From contig NZ_CP108518.1 of assembly GCF_035989885.1 (NCBI RefSeq), positions 1,550,001-1,614,000 of the forward strand: a stretch of DNA of 64,000 nt, read 5' to 3'. The notes below the pieces were generated by a model. It saw only the letters and a list, made by a program, of their open reading frames with translations. It had not been told where the DNA came from and did not search any database. How positions within the stretch are numbered: the first letter of the stretch is position 1; every line of letters starts with the position of its first letter. This document shows positions 50,831 to 58,973 of this stretch, piece after piece. The position numbers and the translations under genes are program-made. This DNA comes from Streptomyces sp. NBC_01232 (GTDB taxonomy: Bacteria; Actinomycetota; Actinomycetes; Streptomycetales; Streptomycetaceae).

Positions 50831-52179
50831 CCGGAACGCGACCAACTCCCGCCCCCCCGGCGCCGGACGGCCCGTACACGGCGCGTCTGCTGCCACCCGG
50901 CCACTTCCCGCAGAGCAGCGATGTCACCGGCCCCGGCGGCCCGGACCTCGTCTGGGACGACCCCCGCTGGCTGCGCTTCACCGCGCGCACGGACCTCCAC
51001 GAGGTCCGCTGCCTCGAAGTACTCGAAGGGCAGCGCCCGGTGGCCCTGGCCACGCTGCTGGTCACCGCCGAGGCGGGCGGACTGCTCTTCTACGACGCCC
51101 CACGGCTGGCAGGCACGCCGTCACCCATGGCCGAGCCCGAACTCCTCGACCCGGCCGACCGCGAACTCTGGGACAGGTACACGGCGTCCCTGCCCGAAGG
51201 CCGCCCGGACCACTACCCTTCGCTGGCCCTCGCCACCTTCGGCAACCACCACGGTGTGGCCCACTCCCCCGGCCGCTCCCCCCGCCAGCGCACGGCGGTC
51301 ATGGCGGCGCTCCCCGCCCTCCTCCAGCGGGCCGCGACCGAACTGGGCTGCCGCAGCACCGCCCTGCTGTACGTGGGCGAGCCCGACGCCGAAGCGATGG
51401 ACGCCGCCGCCGCCCGGGCCGGGTACCACGCCACGCTGCTCGGCGCCGAGGCCGTGCACCAGCTGTACGCGGACAGCACGGCCAGTGCGGCCAGTGCGGA
51501 CACCGCCGACAGCGCTGACACCGAGGACGCCGCGGACCGCTGGGAGTCGTACGTCGCCGGGATCAGCAGCCGCCGTCGCCGGGGCCTGCGCAAGGAGGTC
51601 GCGGAGTACGAGCGGGACGGCTTTCGCACCGTGGCCACCACCGGCCCGGGAGCCGTCGACGACACCGTAGTCGCGCTCCAGGTGGCCCACCGGGCGAAGT
51701 ACGGACTGCCTGGAGGGCACGATCGGGTCCGCCGCGACTTCGACGCGCTCCGGCAGGAGATCGGCGAGTCGTGCGTGGTGCTGGGCGCCGTGCGCGAGGA
51801 CCGGATGCTCGGCTTCGCGCTGTACCTCAGAGCGGGCGACTCGCTCTTCCTGCGGACCGTGGGCTTCGCCCCCGAGGCCGCGGGCTGCTACCTCGCCCTC
51901 ACCTACCACGAGACGACCCGCTGGGCGCTCGAGAACGGCATCCGCCGCATCCACTACGGGCTCGCCACCTACGAGGCCAAGTTCCAGCGCGGCTGCACAC
52001 TGCGGCCCCGCTGGGGCTGGTTTGCCTTCCACGGGCCGGACGCCGACAGCTACCGCGAAGTGCTGGCCCTTCAGTCCCGGAGCGTCGAACGCCGCCTGGA
52101 ACGGGTGGGCAGCCCCGCCACCCCCGTACCGTCCCGCCTCCCTTCCTCCTCGCACCCGCCCTACGGAGCCGCCCGATGA
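50827..52179 (+). CDS. Fem/GNAT-like acyltransferase
   Basis: The 450-residue protein resembles the peptidoglycan biosynthesis/recognition (BioF2/FemAB-like) acyltransferases built from tandem GNAT folds. The C-terminal half contains RRRRGLRKEVAEYERDGFRTV (about 240), VVLGAVREDRMLGFALYLR and IRRIHYGLATYEAKFQRGC (about 380), typical of this family. Fem-like proteins use aminoacyl-tRNA in wall or antibiotic biosynthesis; GNAT relatives use acyl-CoA. Here it could add an amino acid or cap the product. An Ala/Ser/Asp repeat linker (TASAASADTADSADTEDAA) separates the halves. It overlaps both neighbours by ATGA. Confidence 0.72.
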   Translation: MTGTRPTPAPPAPDGPYTARLLPPGHFPQSSDVTGPGGPDLVWDDPRWLRFTARTDLHEVRCLEVLEGQRPVALATLLVTAEAGGLLFYDAPRLAGTPSPMAEPELLDPADRELWDRYTASLPEGRPDHYPSLALATFGNHHGVAHSPGRSPRQRTAVMAALPALLQRAATELGCRSTALLYVGEPDAEAMDAAAARAGYHATLLGAEAVHQLYADSTASAASADTADSADTEDAADRWESYVAGISSRRRRGLRKEVAEYERDGFRTVATTGPGAVDDTVVALQVAHRAKYGLPGGHDRVRRDFDALRQEIGESCVVLGAVREDRMLGFALYLRAGDSLFLRTVGFAPEAAGCYLALTYHETTRWALENGIRRIHYGLATYEAKFQRGCTLRPRWGWFAFHGPDADSYREVLALQSRSVERRLERVGSPATPVPSRLPSSSHPPYGAAR

Positions 52180-53096
52180 AGCTCACACCCACCAGCGACA
52201 TCTGGATGGACGGCAAGTTCGTCCCCTGGGACGAGGCGCAGGTCCACGTCCTCACCCCCAGCCTCCACTACGGATGGGGTGTCTACGAAGGCATCCGCGC
52301 CTATCCCACGGCCCGGGGCACCGCCGTCTTCCGGCTGCGCGACCACCTCAGGCGGCTGCACGACTCGGCGCGCGTCTACCTCATGGACCCGGGCTACAGC
52401 GTCGACGAACTGACCGAGGCCAGCGTCGAACTGCTGCGCCGCACCGGCCTGGGGGCCGGGTACCTCCGCCCGCTCGTGTACCTCGAGTACGGCACGATGG
52501 GCGTGGCACCCCGGCTGGACAGCGCCAGGGTCGCCATCGCCGCCTGGCCCTGGGGCTCCTACCTGGGAGAGAAGGCCGATCAGGAGGGCTGCCGACTGGC
52601 GGTCAGCAGCTGGCAGCGCAACGGTGTCCACTCCGTGCCGCCGCTCGCGAAGGCCACCGGCGCGTACGTGAACTCCGCACTGGCCAAGGTCGCCGCGGTG
52701 CGCGCCGGGTACGACGACGCCCTGATGCTCACGCCCGGCGGGCACGTGGCCGAGGCGTCCGCCGCGAACGTCTTCGCCGTACGGAACGGCGTGCTGCTCA
52801 CCCCGCCGGTCAGCGACAACATCCTGCCGGGCATCACCCGGGACACCGTCATCACGCTCGCCCGCGACCTCGGCCACGAGGTCAGGGAACAGAGCCTGAC
52901 CCGCAGCGAGCTCTACGTCGCCGACGAGGCGTTCCTCACCGGCACCGCCGCCGAGATCGTCCCGATCGCCTCCGTCGACGACCGCTCGGTCGGCGGCGAG
53001 GGCTGCGGGCCGGTCACCCGGCAGCTGCGCGAGGCCTTCCAGGACGTGGTGCACGGCCGGACGGCCGGCCGCGACGACTGGCTCACCCACGTATGA
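52176..53096 (+). CDS. class-IV PLP aminotransferase B (BCAT-like)
   Basis: The 306-residue fold-type-IV aminotransferase is close to branched-chain transaminases: IWMDGKFVPWDEAQVHVLTPSLHYGWGVYEG at the N-terminus is the standard entrance (the GxxVFEGIR-type loop), the PLP lysine is in PLAKATGAYVNSALAK (about residue 155), followed by GGHVAEASAANVFAV and TPPVSDNILPGITRDTVI. It would interconvert a 2-oxo acid and an amino acid. It differs from aminotransferase A in having no N-terminal extension. The ATG overlaps the previous stop. Confidence 0.9.
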   Translation: MKLTPTSDIWMDGKFVPWDEAQVHVLTPSLHYGWGVYEGIRAYPTARGTAVFRLRDHLRRLHDSARVYLMDPGYSVDELTEASVELLRRTGLGAGYLRPLVYLEYGTMGVAPRLDSARVAIAAWPWGSYLGEKADQEGCRLAVSSWQRNGVHSVPPLAKATGAYVNSALAKVAAVRAGYDDALMLTPGGHVAEASAANVFAVRNGVLLTPPVSDNILPGITRDTVITLARDLGHEVREQSLTRSELYVADEAFLTGTAAEIVPIASVDDRSVGGEGCGPVTRQLREAFQDVVHGRTAGRDDWLTHV

Positions 53097-53271
53097 CAAC
53101 CCCCCTTTGACCAAAAGCAGTCGAGAGCACGCACCGGAGATCTCCCGAGGGAGATTCCCCGCACGGGTCCGCGCGGGCCCGCATGCGGGTCCGCGTGCGG
53201 GCCACCGTGACGAGTGCGCGCCAGCCACCGTACGAAACCCCCGTACATCCCTTACACCGAGGTGAAGAGTC

Positions 53272-54528
53272 ATGTCCGAGCACGTCCTGGTCATCGGCAG
53301 CGGCCGAGACCTCCCCACCCGCCTCCGCCGGGCCCGGCCCGGCACCCGGACGACCGTCATCTGCCGTCTGGACTACCTGTCGAGACTCCGCGAGACCACG
53401 GAGCACACCCGGGTCATCGGGGTGCGTACCGACGCCCCCGACGACGAGTGGATCGCGCTCGCCCGGACCGTGCACGCCGGCCATCCGTTCACCCGCATCG
53501 TGGCCTTCGGCGAACGCGACCAGGACAAATGTGCGGTGGTCGGCGAGGCGCTGGGCCTCGCCGCGCACTCGCCGCGGACCGTCGGGCTGGTGTACGACAA
53601 GCAGGCCATGCGGGCCCGGCTGCGCGAGGCCGGGATCGACTCCACCGCCTGCGCCCTGGTCTCCGACGCCGGCGAACTCCGGGCGTTCCTCGCCGCGCAC
53701 GGCACCCCCTGCATCGTGAAGCCGGGCAGCGGCTCCTTCAGCAAGGGCGTCGCCCTGGTCCGCGAGGAGGACGAGGCCGAAGCGGCCTTCGCCAGGGCCG
53801 GCGGGGAACTCGGGGACTTCCGCGGCGCCGAGGTCCTGGTGGAACAGTTCCACGAGGGCCCGCAGTTCAGCGTTGAGGCGTTCTCGGAGGCGGGTGAGCA
53901 CCAGATCGTCGCGATCACCCGCAAGTACTCGGACCCGCTGACCTTCGTCGAACTGGGTCACGTTTCGCCCGCCGACCTCGACCCTGACCAGCAGAAGCAG
54001 GTCCACGACTACGTGGAGCGGATCCTGGACGCCCTGGGCGTCGGGTCCGGGGCCACCCACACCGAGATCGTCCTCGGCGCGGCGGGACCGCAGGTGATCG
54101 AGACGCACGTACGCATGGGCGGCGACGAGATTCCTGCGCTGGCACACGACGTGACCGGCGTCGACATCGCCGAATGCCTCATCCGCCACACCCTTGGCGA
54201 AACGGTCCTCCCCGGCATTCGCGCCACGCTCGCCGAGCCGCGCACCCCGCGGAGTTCGGCGATCTGGTTCGCCGCCCTTCCCGCACCCGGAGTGCTCGCC
54301 GCGACCTCGGGTCTCGAAGAGGCCCTCGACGTGCCCGGGGTGACCGAGGTGCACCTGCTCACGCCGGCCGAATCCACCGTCGGCACCCTGGAGTCCTCCG
54401 AGTCGCGCGTCGCCTACGCCCGCGCGCTCGCCCCGACTCCCGAAGCGGCGCTGTCCGCCGCCCAGGAAGCGGTGAACCGCCTGAGCTTCCAACTGCGAGT
54501 ACGGGCCGCGGGCAGAGGAGCACTGTGA
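53272..54528 (+). CDS. ATP-grasp carboxylate-amine ligase E
   Basis: The 418-residue protein has the full ATP-grasp layout: N-domain (MSEHVLVIGSGRDLPTRL), the DKCAVVGEALGLA and DKQAMRARLREAGI helices, ATP loop CIVKPGSGSFSKGVALV (about 144), EVLVEQFHEGPQFSVEAFS (about 187) and metal end GPQVIETHVRMGGDEIPAL (about 263). It is the plus-arm counterpart of ligase A. A 175-bp gap precedes it, the largest inside this part of the arm, so an internal promoter is possible; GAGGTGAAGAGTC precedes the ATG. The stop overlaps the next gene (GTGA). Confidence 0.88.
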   Translation: MSEHVLVIGSGRDLPTRLRRARPGTRTTVICRLDYLSRLRETTEHTRVIGVRTDAPDDEWIALARTVHAGHPFTRIVAFGERDQDKCAVVGEALGLAAHSPRTVGLVYDKQAMRARLREAGIDSTACALVSDAGELRAFLAAHGTPCIVKPGSGSFSKGVALVREEDEAEAAFARAGGELGDFRGAEVLVEQFHEGPQFSVEAFSEAGEHQIVAITRKYSDPLTFVELGHVSPADLDPDQQKQVHDYVERILDALGVGSGATHTEIVLGAAGPQVIETHVRMGGDEIPALAHDVTGVDIAECLIRHTLGETVLPGIRATLAEPRTPRSSAIWFAALPAPGVLAATSGLEEALDVPGVTEVHLLTPAESTVGTLESSESRVAYARALAPTPEAALSAAQEAVNRLSFQLRVRAAGRGAL

Positions 54529-55646
54529 CCCCCTCCCCACCTGCGCGGTCCGCCCCTCAGCACCCCCACCGCATCACCCTGGCCGATTTCCGTGCCGCCG
54601 CCCGCGAGGTCCTGCCCGCCACCGCGTTCGACTACCTGGAAGGCGGCGCGGCGGACGAACGGACGGTGCGATGGAACGCCGAGGCCTACGAACGGCTGGC
54701 GCTGCTGCCCCGGGTCCTCACCGGCACCTCGGGCGTGGACACGCGCCGCACCCTCTACGGCACGGAACTCCCCTCGCCGATCGTGCTGGCACCGACCGCC
54801 TCGCACGGGCTGTTTCACCCCGAGGCGGAAGCGGCCACCGTACGCGGCGCCGCGGCCACGGGAGCGCTCACGACCGTGAGCACCTTCTCCACCCTGACGC
54901 TCGAAGAGATCGGCGCCGCGGCCACCGGGCCGTGGTGGTTCCAGCTGTACGTGCAGAGGGACCGGGCGCTCACGGAGGAACTGGTGCACCGGGCCCGTGA
55001 AGCGGGGGCCGGTGCTTGCGTGGTCACCGTCGACACGCCGGTGACCGGCCTGCGGGAACGGGACCTGCGCAATGGATTTGCCCTCCCCTCCCACGGGACC
55101 CCCGCCAACCTGGCAAGTCCGGGCGGCCCCTCGACCGGCTCGCGCCCCTGTGCACCCGGATCCACGCACCAGGGCATCCACGACCCGCGGATCGACCCGG
55201 CGGTCGGCTGGTCCGACCTCGAACGGCTGCGCACGGTGTCCGGGCTGCCGGTCCTGGCCAAGGGCATCGTGCGCCCCGACGACGCCCGCCGGGCGGCCGA
55301 AGCCGGAATCGGCGTCTGGATGTCCAACCACGGGGGCCGCAACCTGGACACGGCAACCGCTCCCCTCGCCACACTGCCCGCCGTCGCCGACGCGGTGGCG
55401 GGCCGGGTTCCGATCGTCGTCGACGGCGGGATCCGCCGCGGCACCGACGTGGTGAAGGCGTTGGCGCTCGGGGCGGACGCCGTGGCGATCGGCCGCCCGT
55501 ACGTCTGGGGCCTGGCCGTCGACGGCGCCGACGGCGTCAGCGCCACCCTGCGCGCCCTGCGCCGGGAGACGGAACTCGCCCTCGCCTTGCTGGGCGCCCC
55601 GGACCTGGCCTCGCTGACCCCGGACCTCGTGGGCCCGGCCTGGTGA
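54525..55646 (+). CDS. FMN-dependent alpha-hydroxy-acid oxidase
   Basis: The 373-residue TIM-barrel flavoenzyme belongs to the glycolate/lactate oxidase family: TAFDYLEGGAADERTVRWN near 32, PIVLAPTASHGLFHPEAE, WWFQLYVQRDR, the catalytic His/Arg pair in MSNHGGRNLDTA (about 266) and the FMN-phosphate loop DGGIRRGTDVVKALALGADAVAIGRP. It oxidises an L-2-hydroxy acid to the 2-oxo acid, giving a ready substrate for either aminotransferase, as in hydroxyphenylglycine-type pathways. Start GTG 54525 overlaps the preceding TGA and has GAGGAG upstream. It is the last gene of the plus arm. Confidence 0.92.
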   Translation: MTPSPPARSAPQHPHRITLADFRAAAREVLPATAFDYLEGGAADERTVRWNAEAYERLALLPRVLTGTSGVDTRRTLYGTELPSPIVLAPTASHGLFHPEAEAATVRGAAATGALTTVSTFSTLTLEEIGAAATGPWWFQLYVQRDRALTEELVHRAREAGAGACVVTVDTPVTGLRERDLRNGFALPSHGTPANLASPGGPSTGSRPCAPGSTHQGIHDPRIDPAVGWSDLERLRTVSGLPVLAKGIVRPDDARRAAEAGIGVWMSNHGGRNLDTATAPLATLPAVADAVAGRVPIVVDGGIRRGTDVVKALALGADAVAIGRPYVWGLAVDGADGVSATLRALRRETELALALLGAPDLASLTPDLVGPAW

Positions 55647-55657
55647 ACCTCCGGCTG

Positions 55658-55690
55658 CGAGGCCGGGGCCGCCTGATCCGTCAGGCCTCG
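55658..55690 (+). terminator. hairpin at the end of the plus-arm operon
   Basis: GCCTGA-tccg-TCAGGC (55671-55686) forms a hairpin with an outer CGAGG/CCTCG pair (55658-55662/55686-55690). It begins 12 bp after the stop at 55646 and probably ends the biosynthetic operon. Nothing else is visible up to the convergent gene at 55767. Confidence 0.55.
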
Positions 55691-55766
55691 ATGCGGGCCA
55701 CCACCACGACGGTGCGTCGAGTCGGCACGCGATCACTTCGGACGGCATCCGCCCCGCTTGCGGGGG

Positions 55767-56381
55767 TCAGGTCGCGGGAGCCCACTGCTCGAGCAGTTCC
55801 TCGGCCGTGGTGATGGCCGCCACCAGTGCGAGGGAGTTGCGGATCACCTCCGCGGTGCAGGAGGCGGGCACTCCGGCGATGGCGTCGGCGGGGACCACCA
55901 CCTGGTAGCCGAGGTTCACGGCGTCGAAGACGGTGTTCGGGATCGCGATGTTGGAGGAGACCCCGGTGACGACGAGGGTGCGGATCCCGAGATTGCGGAG
56001 CAGGGCGTCCAGATCGGTGCCGGCCATCGGGGAGAGCCCGTGCAGCCGGCGCACCACCAGGTCCTGCTCGGCCACCGTGATGGGGGCGGCGACCTCCACC
56101 GCCGGGCTCCCGGTCAGCTGGCGCACCGGCAGCTTCCCGGCGGCCCGGAACAGCCGTGCGTTGGCGTTCGCCCCGCGTCCGTCGGGCCGCCGCTCGGCGA
56201 CCGCGTGCAGCACCTGTACGCCGGCCCCGCGCGCGGCGTCGGCCAGCGCGGCCACACGTGCCAGCATCCCGGAGTCCCGCGCCTCCTTGGCCAGTTCGGG
56301 CAGCGCGCTCTCCTCGCCCACGACACCGTTCTGGCACTCGACGGTGAGCAGCGCGGTGGTGGCGGGATCGAGATCCGGCAT
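55767..56381 (-). CDS. isochorismatase-fold protein lacking the catalytic triad
   Basis: The 204-residue protein has the cysteine-hydrolase fold (TALLTVECQNG at the start, RTLVVTGVSSNIAI near 135, VVVPADAIAG near 165). The usual Asp-Lys-Cys triad is not conserved: the first Asp is Glu (VEC), the Lys position reads RR in VVRRLHG, and the nucleophile Cys after TGxxTN is Ala. Hydrolase activity is therefore doubtful. Members with this pattern recur in actinobacteria as far as I recall. The start at 56381 lies 76 bp from the divergent PNPOx-like gene. Confidence 0.82.
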   Translation of the reverse strand: MPDLDPATTALLTVECQNGVVGEESALPELAKEARDSGMLARVAALADAARGAGVQVLHAVAERRPDGRGANANARLFRAAGKLPVRQLTGSPAVEVAAPITVAEQDLVVRRLHGLSPMAGTDLDALLRNLGIRTLVVTGVSSNIAIPNTVFDAVNLGYQVVVPADAIAGVPASCTAEVIRNSLALVAAITTAEELLEQWAPAT

Positions 56382-56457
56382 GGCTCCCCCTGGCGTGGCG
56401 ACGGAAGAGCCCTCATGATTCCTGACACATAGTCAGATGTGAAGGGGCGCGGGACGG

Positions 56458-56916
56458 ATGGACGAGACTCAGCGGCGGGGCCGCCGCATCATGATGAGCG
56501 ACGCGGAAGTGGACGCCTTCCTGCGTGAGCAGCGGACCTGCCGGGTGGCGACGGTCTCCCCCGACGGGCGCCCGCACGTGGGCGCCCTGTGGTTCGCGTG
56601 GGACGGCAGCTCGCTGTGGCTGTACTCGATCACGCGCAGCCGGCGCTGGTCCGACCTGCGGGGGGACCCGCGGATCTCGGTGGTCGTGGACGCGGGCGAG
56701 TCGTACGACGAGCTGCGCGGCGTGGAGCTGTCCGGGAGCGCCGTGTTCGTGGGCGAGGCTCCGCGCACCGGCGAGCCGTGCCCCGAACTGGCCGAGGCCG
56801 AACGGATCTTCCCGGTCAAGAACTTCGGGATCGAGCAGATGCCGCACGACGGGCGGCACGCCTGGATCCGCCTCACACCGGAGTCGGTGGTCTCCTGGGA
56901 CTTCCGCAAGCTGTAG
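56458..56916 (+). CDS. PNPOx-fold FMN/F420-binding protein
   Basis: The 152-residue split-barrel protein matches PPOX-class flavin- or F420-dependent enzymes: FLREQRTCRVATVSPDGRPHVGALWF (about 20-45), LYSITRSRRWSDLRGDPRISVVVD and the closing strand ESVVSWDFRKL. Such proteins reduce small aromatic or quinone compounds or bind F420. The ATG start is preceded by AAGGGGCGCGGGACGG. It is divergent from the isochorismatase-like gene and convergent with the LysR gene. Confidence 0.85.
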   Translation: MDETQRRGRRIMMSDAEVDAFLREQRTCRVATVSPDGRPHVGALWFAWDGSSLWLYSITRSRRWSDLRGDPRISVVVDAGESYDELRGVELSGSAVFVGEAPRTGEPCPELAEAERIFPVKNFGIEQMPHDGRHAWIRLTPESVVSWDFRKL

Positions 56917-56977
56917 CGGCCCGCGTGGCCGAAGGTGCTCGACGGAGATCCTCGGCCGAGGTCGTCGGCGGAAGCCG

Positions 56978-57898
56978 TCAGCGGAGCCCGGCGGCCGCCT
57001 GCTGCAGGCTGTCGACCGCGGCCCGGATGGAGGGCCTCCGGTCGGCGTCCGCACGCCAGACGGCGTACACGTGGCGGCGCACGCTGTCGCAGACCGGCAG
57101 CAGCCGCACCCCCGGCGGCACGGGGCCGCGGCCCAGCTTCGGCGCCACGCACACCCCGAGGCCGGCCTCCACGAAGGCCAGCTGGGTGTGGTGCTCCTCG
57201 GCGATGTGCGCGATGCGCGGCTCGATGCCCGTCCCGCGCAGGGTGAACACCAGCCACTCGTGGCAGAACTGCCCCTCGTTCCAGGAGATCCAGTCGTCGT
57301 CGCCGAATTCGGCGAGGGAGATCCCGGCGCTCCGGGAGATGCCCGTACGGTCGGCCAGCGGGTGGCCGGCCGGGACCGCGATGTCGACGGTGTCGTCCAG
57401 CAGGTGTGTCCGGGTGAGCTCGGCGGGCACCGGCATCCGCTTGTTGTGCCAGTCGATCGCCAGCGCCAGGTCGAGATCCCCGCGCACGACGGCCGCCATG
57501 CTCTCCTCGGGCTCCTGCTCGCGCACCCGGACGCGCAGCTCCGGATGGCCGGTGCGCAGCGCGGCCAGGGCCTGGGGCAGCAGCCCGCGCATGGCGGTCG
57601 GGAAGGCGCCGATGCGCAACTCGCCCACGGCGCAGCCCCGCTGGGCCTCGACGTCGGCCTGGGCGAGTTCGACCTGGGAGATGATCCGGGCGGCGTGGTC
57701 GGCGAGCAGCCGGCCGGCGTCGGTGAGCCGGACCCCGCGCCCATTGCGGGCCAGCAGGGGCTGGCCGATCTCTCGCTCCAGCTTGGCCATCTGCTGGGAC
57801 ACGGCGGAGGTGGTGACGTGGAGCCCGTCGGCCGCACCACTGACCGAGCCGTGACGGGCGAGGGCGTCGAGGGTGCGCAGCCGCTCCAGGTTCAACAT
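56978..57898 (-). CDS. LysR-family transcriptional regulator
   Basis: The 306-residue regulator has the typical N-terminal winged HTH (LDALARHGSVSGAADGLHVTTSAVSQQMAKLE) and a periplasmic-binding-like effector domain starting at VGELRIGAFPTAMRGLLP near residue 93. LysR proteins usually act on the divergent neighbour, here the EamA transporter starting at 57972. The ATG at 57898 leaves a 73-bp shared promoter gap containing a small inverted repeat. The effector is unknown. Confidence 0.92.
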   Translation of the reverse strand: MLNLERLRTLDALARHGSVSGAADGLHVTTSAVSQQMAKLEREIGQPLLARNGRGVRLTDAGRLLADHAARIISQVELAQADVEAQRGCAVGELRIGAFPTAMRGLLPQALAALRTGHPELRVRVREQEPEESMAAVVRGDLDLALAIDWHNKRMPVPAELTRTHLLDDTVDIAVPAGHPLADRTGISRSAGISLAEFGDDDWISWNEGQFCHEWLVFTLRGTGIEPRIAHIAEEHHTQLAFVEAGLGVCVAPKLGRGPVPPGVRLLPVCDSVRRHVYAVWRADADRRPSIRAAVDSLQQAAAGLR

Positions 57899-57924
57899 GT
57901 AAGCAATGCTACGCCGTCACTCAG

Positions 57925-57935
57925 AGAAACTCTCG
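57925..57935. promoter_or_regulatory. inverted repeat in the LysR - EamA promoter gap
   Basis: GAGA-AAC-TCTC (57925-57935) lies midway between the divergent starts. T-N-A spaced dyads of this size are usual LysR sites. A TTGTCC just downstream may serve as -35 for the transporter. Confidence 0.35.
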
Positions 57936-57971
57936 CTTGTCCTACGAAGTTGATACGAGCACAGTAAGGGC

Positions 57972-58973
57972 ATGAGCGCACCGACCACCCCCGGGCCCGC
58001 CCGCCCGGCCCCCGCCCCGACCGCCGCCACCGTCGGCGCCACTGCCACTGCCACGGCCGTCGCCCCCACCCGGCCGCGCCGCGGCGGCCTGCTCGACTGG
58101 CGGATCCGGTTCGCGATCCTCTCGGTCGTCTGGGGCTTCAGCTTCCTCCTGATCAAGGTCGGCACCGAGGCGTACGCGCCCTTCCAGGTGGCGCTGGGCC
58201 GGGTCCTGTTCGGCGCGCTCGCCCTCCTCACCGTGCTGCTGGTCCGCCGGGAGCCGCTCCCCCGCGGGCTGCGCACCTGGGGCCACCTGAGCGTGGCGGC
58301 GCTCCTGCTCAACACCGCCCCCTTCTCGCTCTTCGCGTATGCGGAGCTGAGCATCCCCTCCAGCCTGGCCGGCATCTGCAACGCCACCTCGCCGCTGTGG
58401 GGCATGGCGCTGTCGCTGGTCGCCCTCTCCGAGGACCGTCCGACCCGCCGCCGCTTCGCCGGGCTGGGCCTCGGCTTCCTCGGCGTCCTCACCGTGCTCG
58501 GTGCCTGGCAGGGTTTCTCCGGCGTCGACGCCAAGGGCACCGCGTTCGCCCTGCTGGCCTCCCTCTGCTACCCCATCGGCTGGATCTACGTCCGCCGCAC
58601 CCTGGCCGGAACCCCCGGCTCCCCGGTGGCCCTGACCGGTGGGCAGCTCATGGTCTCCACGCTCCAGCTCGCGCTCGTCAGCGCCGTGTTCACCTCGGCG
58701 CCGGGCTCGTTCCCGCTCTGGCCGACCCTGTCGGTGATCGCGCTGGGCGCCCTCGGCACGGGCATGGCCCTGCAAATGCAGTACGGGCTGGTCACGGAGG
58801 TCGGCCCCACCACCGCCCAGATGGTCACCTACTTCATCCCGGTCATCGCGACCACGGCGGGCGTCCTGGTCCTCGGCGAGCAGCTCCACTGGAACACCCC
58901 GGTCGGCGCCGCGATCGTGCTCGCCGGAGCAGCCCTCACCCAGACCCGCCCCGGGGCCCGCAAGCCCGCCTGA
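57972..58973 (+). CDS. EamA/RhaT-family transporter
   Basis: The 333-residue protein has ten predicted membrane helices in two EamA repeats (FAILSVVWGFSFLLIKVG; TSPLWGMALSLVALSEDRPT; the second repeat ends FIPVIATTAGVLVLGEQLHW). The N-terminal 40 residues are an Ala/Thr/Pro-rich cytoplasmic extension with TATATAV microrepeats. It probably exports a metabolite under the divergent LysR regulator. The ATG is 13 bp from an AGTAAGGGC ribosome site. Confidence 0.88.
   Translation: MSAPTTPGPARPAPAPTAATVGATATATAVAPTRPRRGGLLDWRIRFAILSVVWGFSFLLIKVGTEAYAPFQVALGRVLFGALALLTVLLVRREPLPRGLRTWGHLSVAALLLNTAPFSLFAYAELSIPSSLAGICNATSPLWGMALSLVALSEDRPTRRRFAGLGLGFLGVLTVLGAWQGFSGVDAKGTAFALLASLCYPIGWIYVRRTLAGTPGSPVALTGGQLMVSTLQLALVSAVFTSAPGSFPLWPTLSVIALGALGTGMALQMQYGLVTEVGPTTAQMVTYFIPVIATTAGVLVLGEQLHWNTPVGAAIVLAGAALTQTRPGARKPA

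Noticed and set aside
28934..55646. RiPP cluster interpretation based on ATP-grasp enzymes plus a small peptide
   Set aside because: ATP-grasp RiPP (graspetide or pearlin) systems need a core peptide recognised by the ligase. The only peptide here has a secretion signal and its own terminator, and most enzymes act on free amino or oxo acids.
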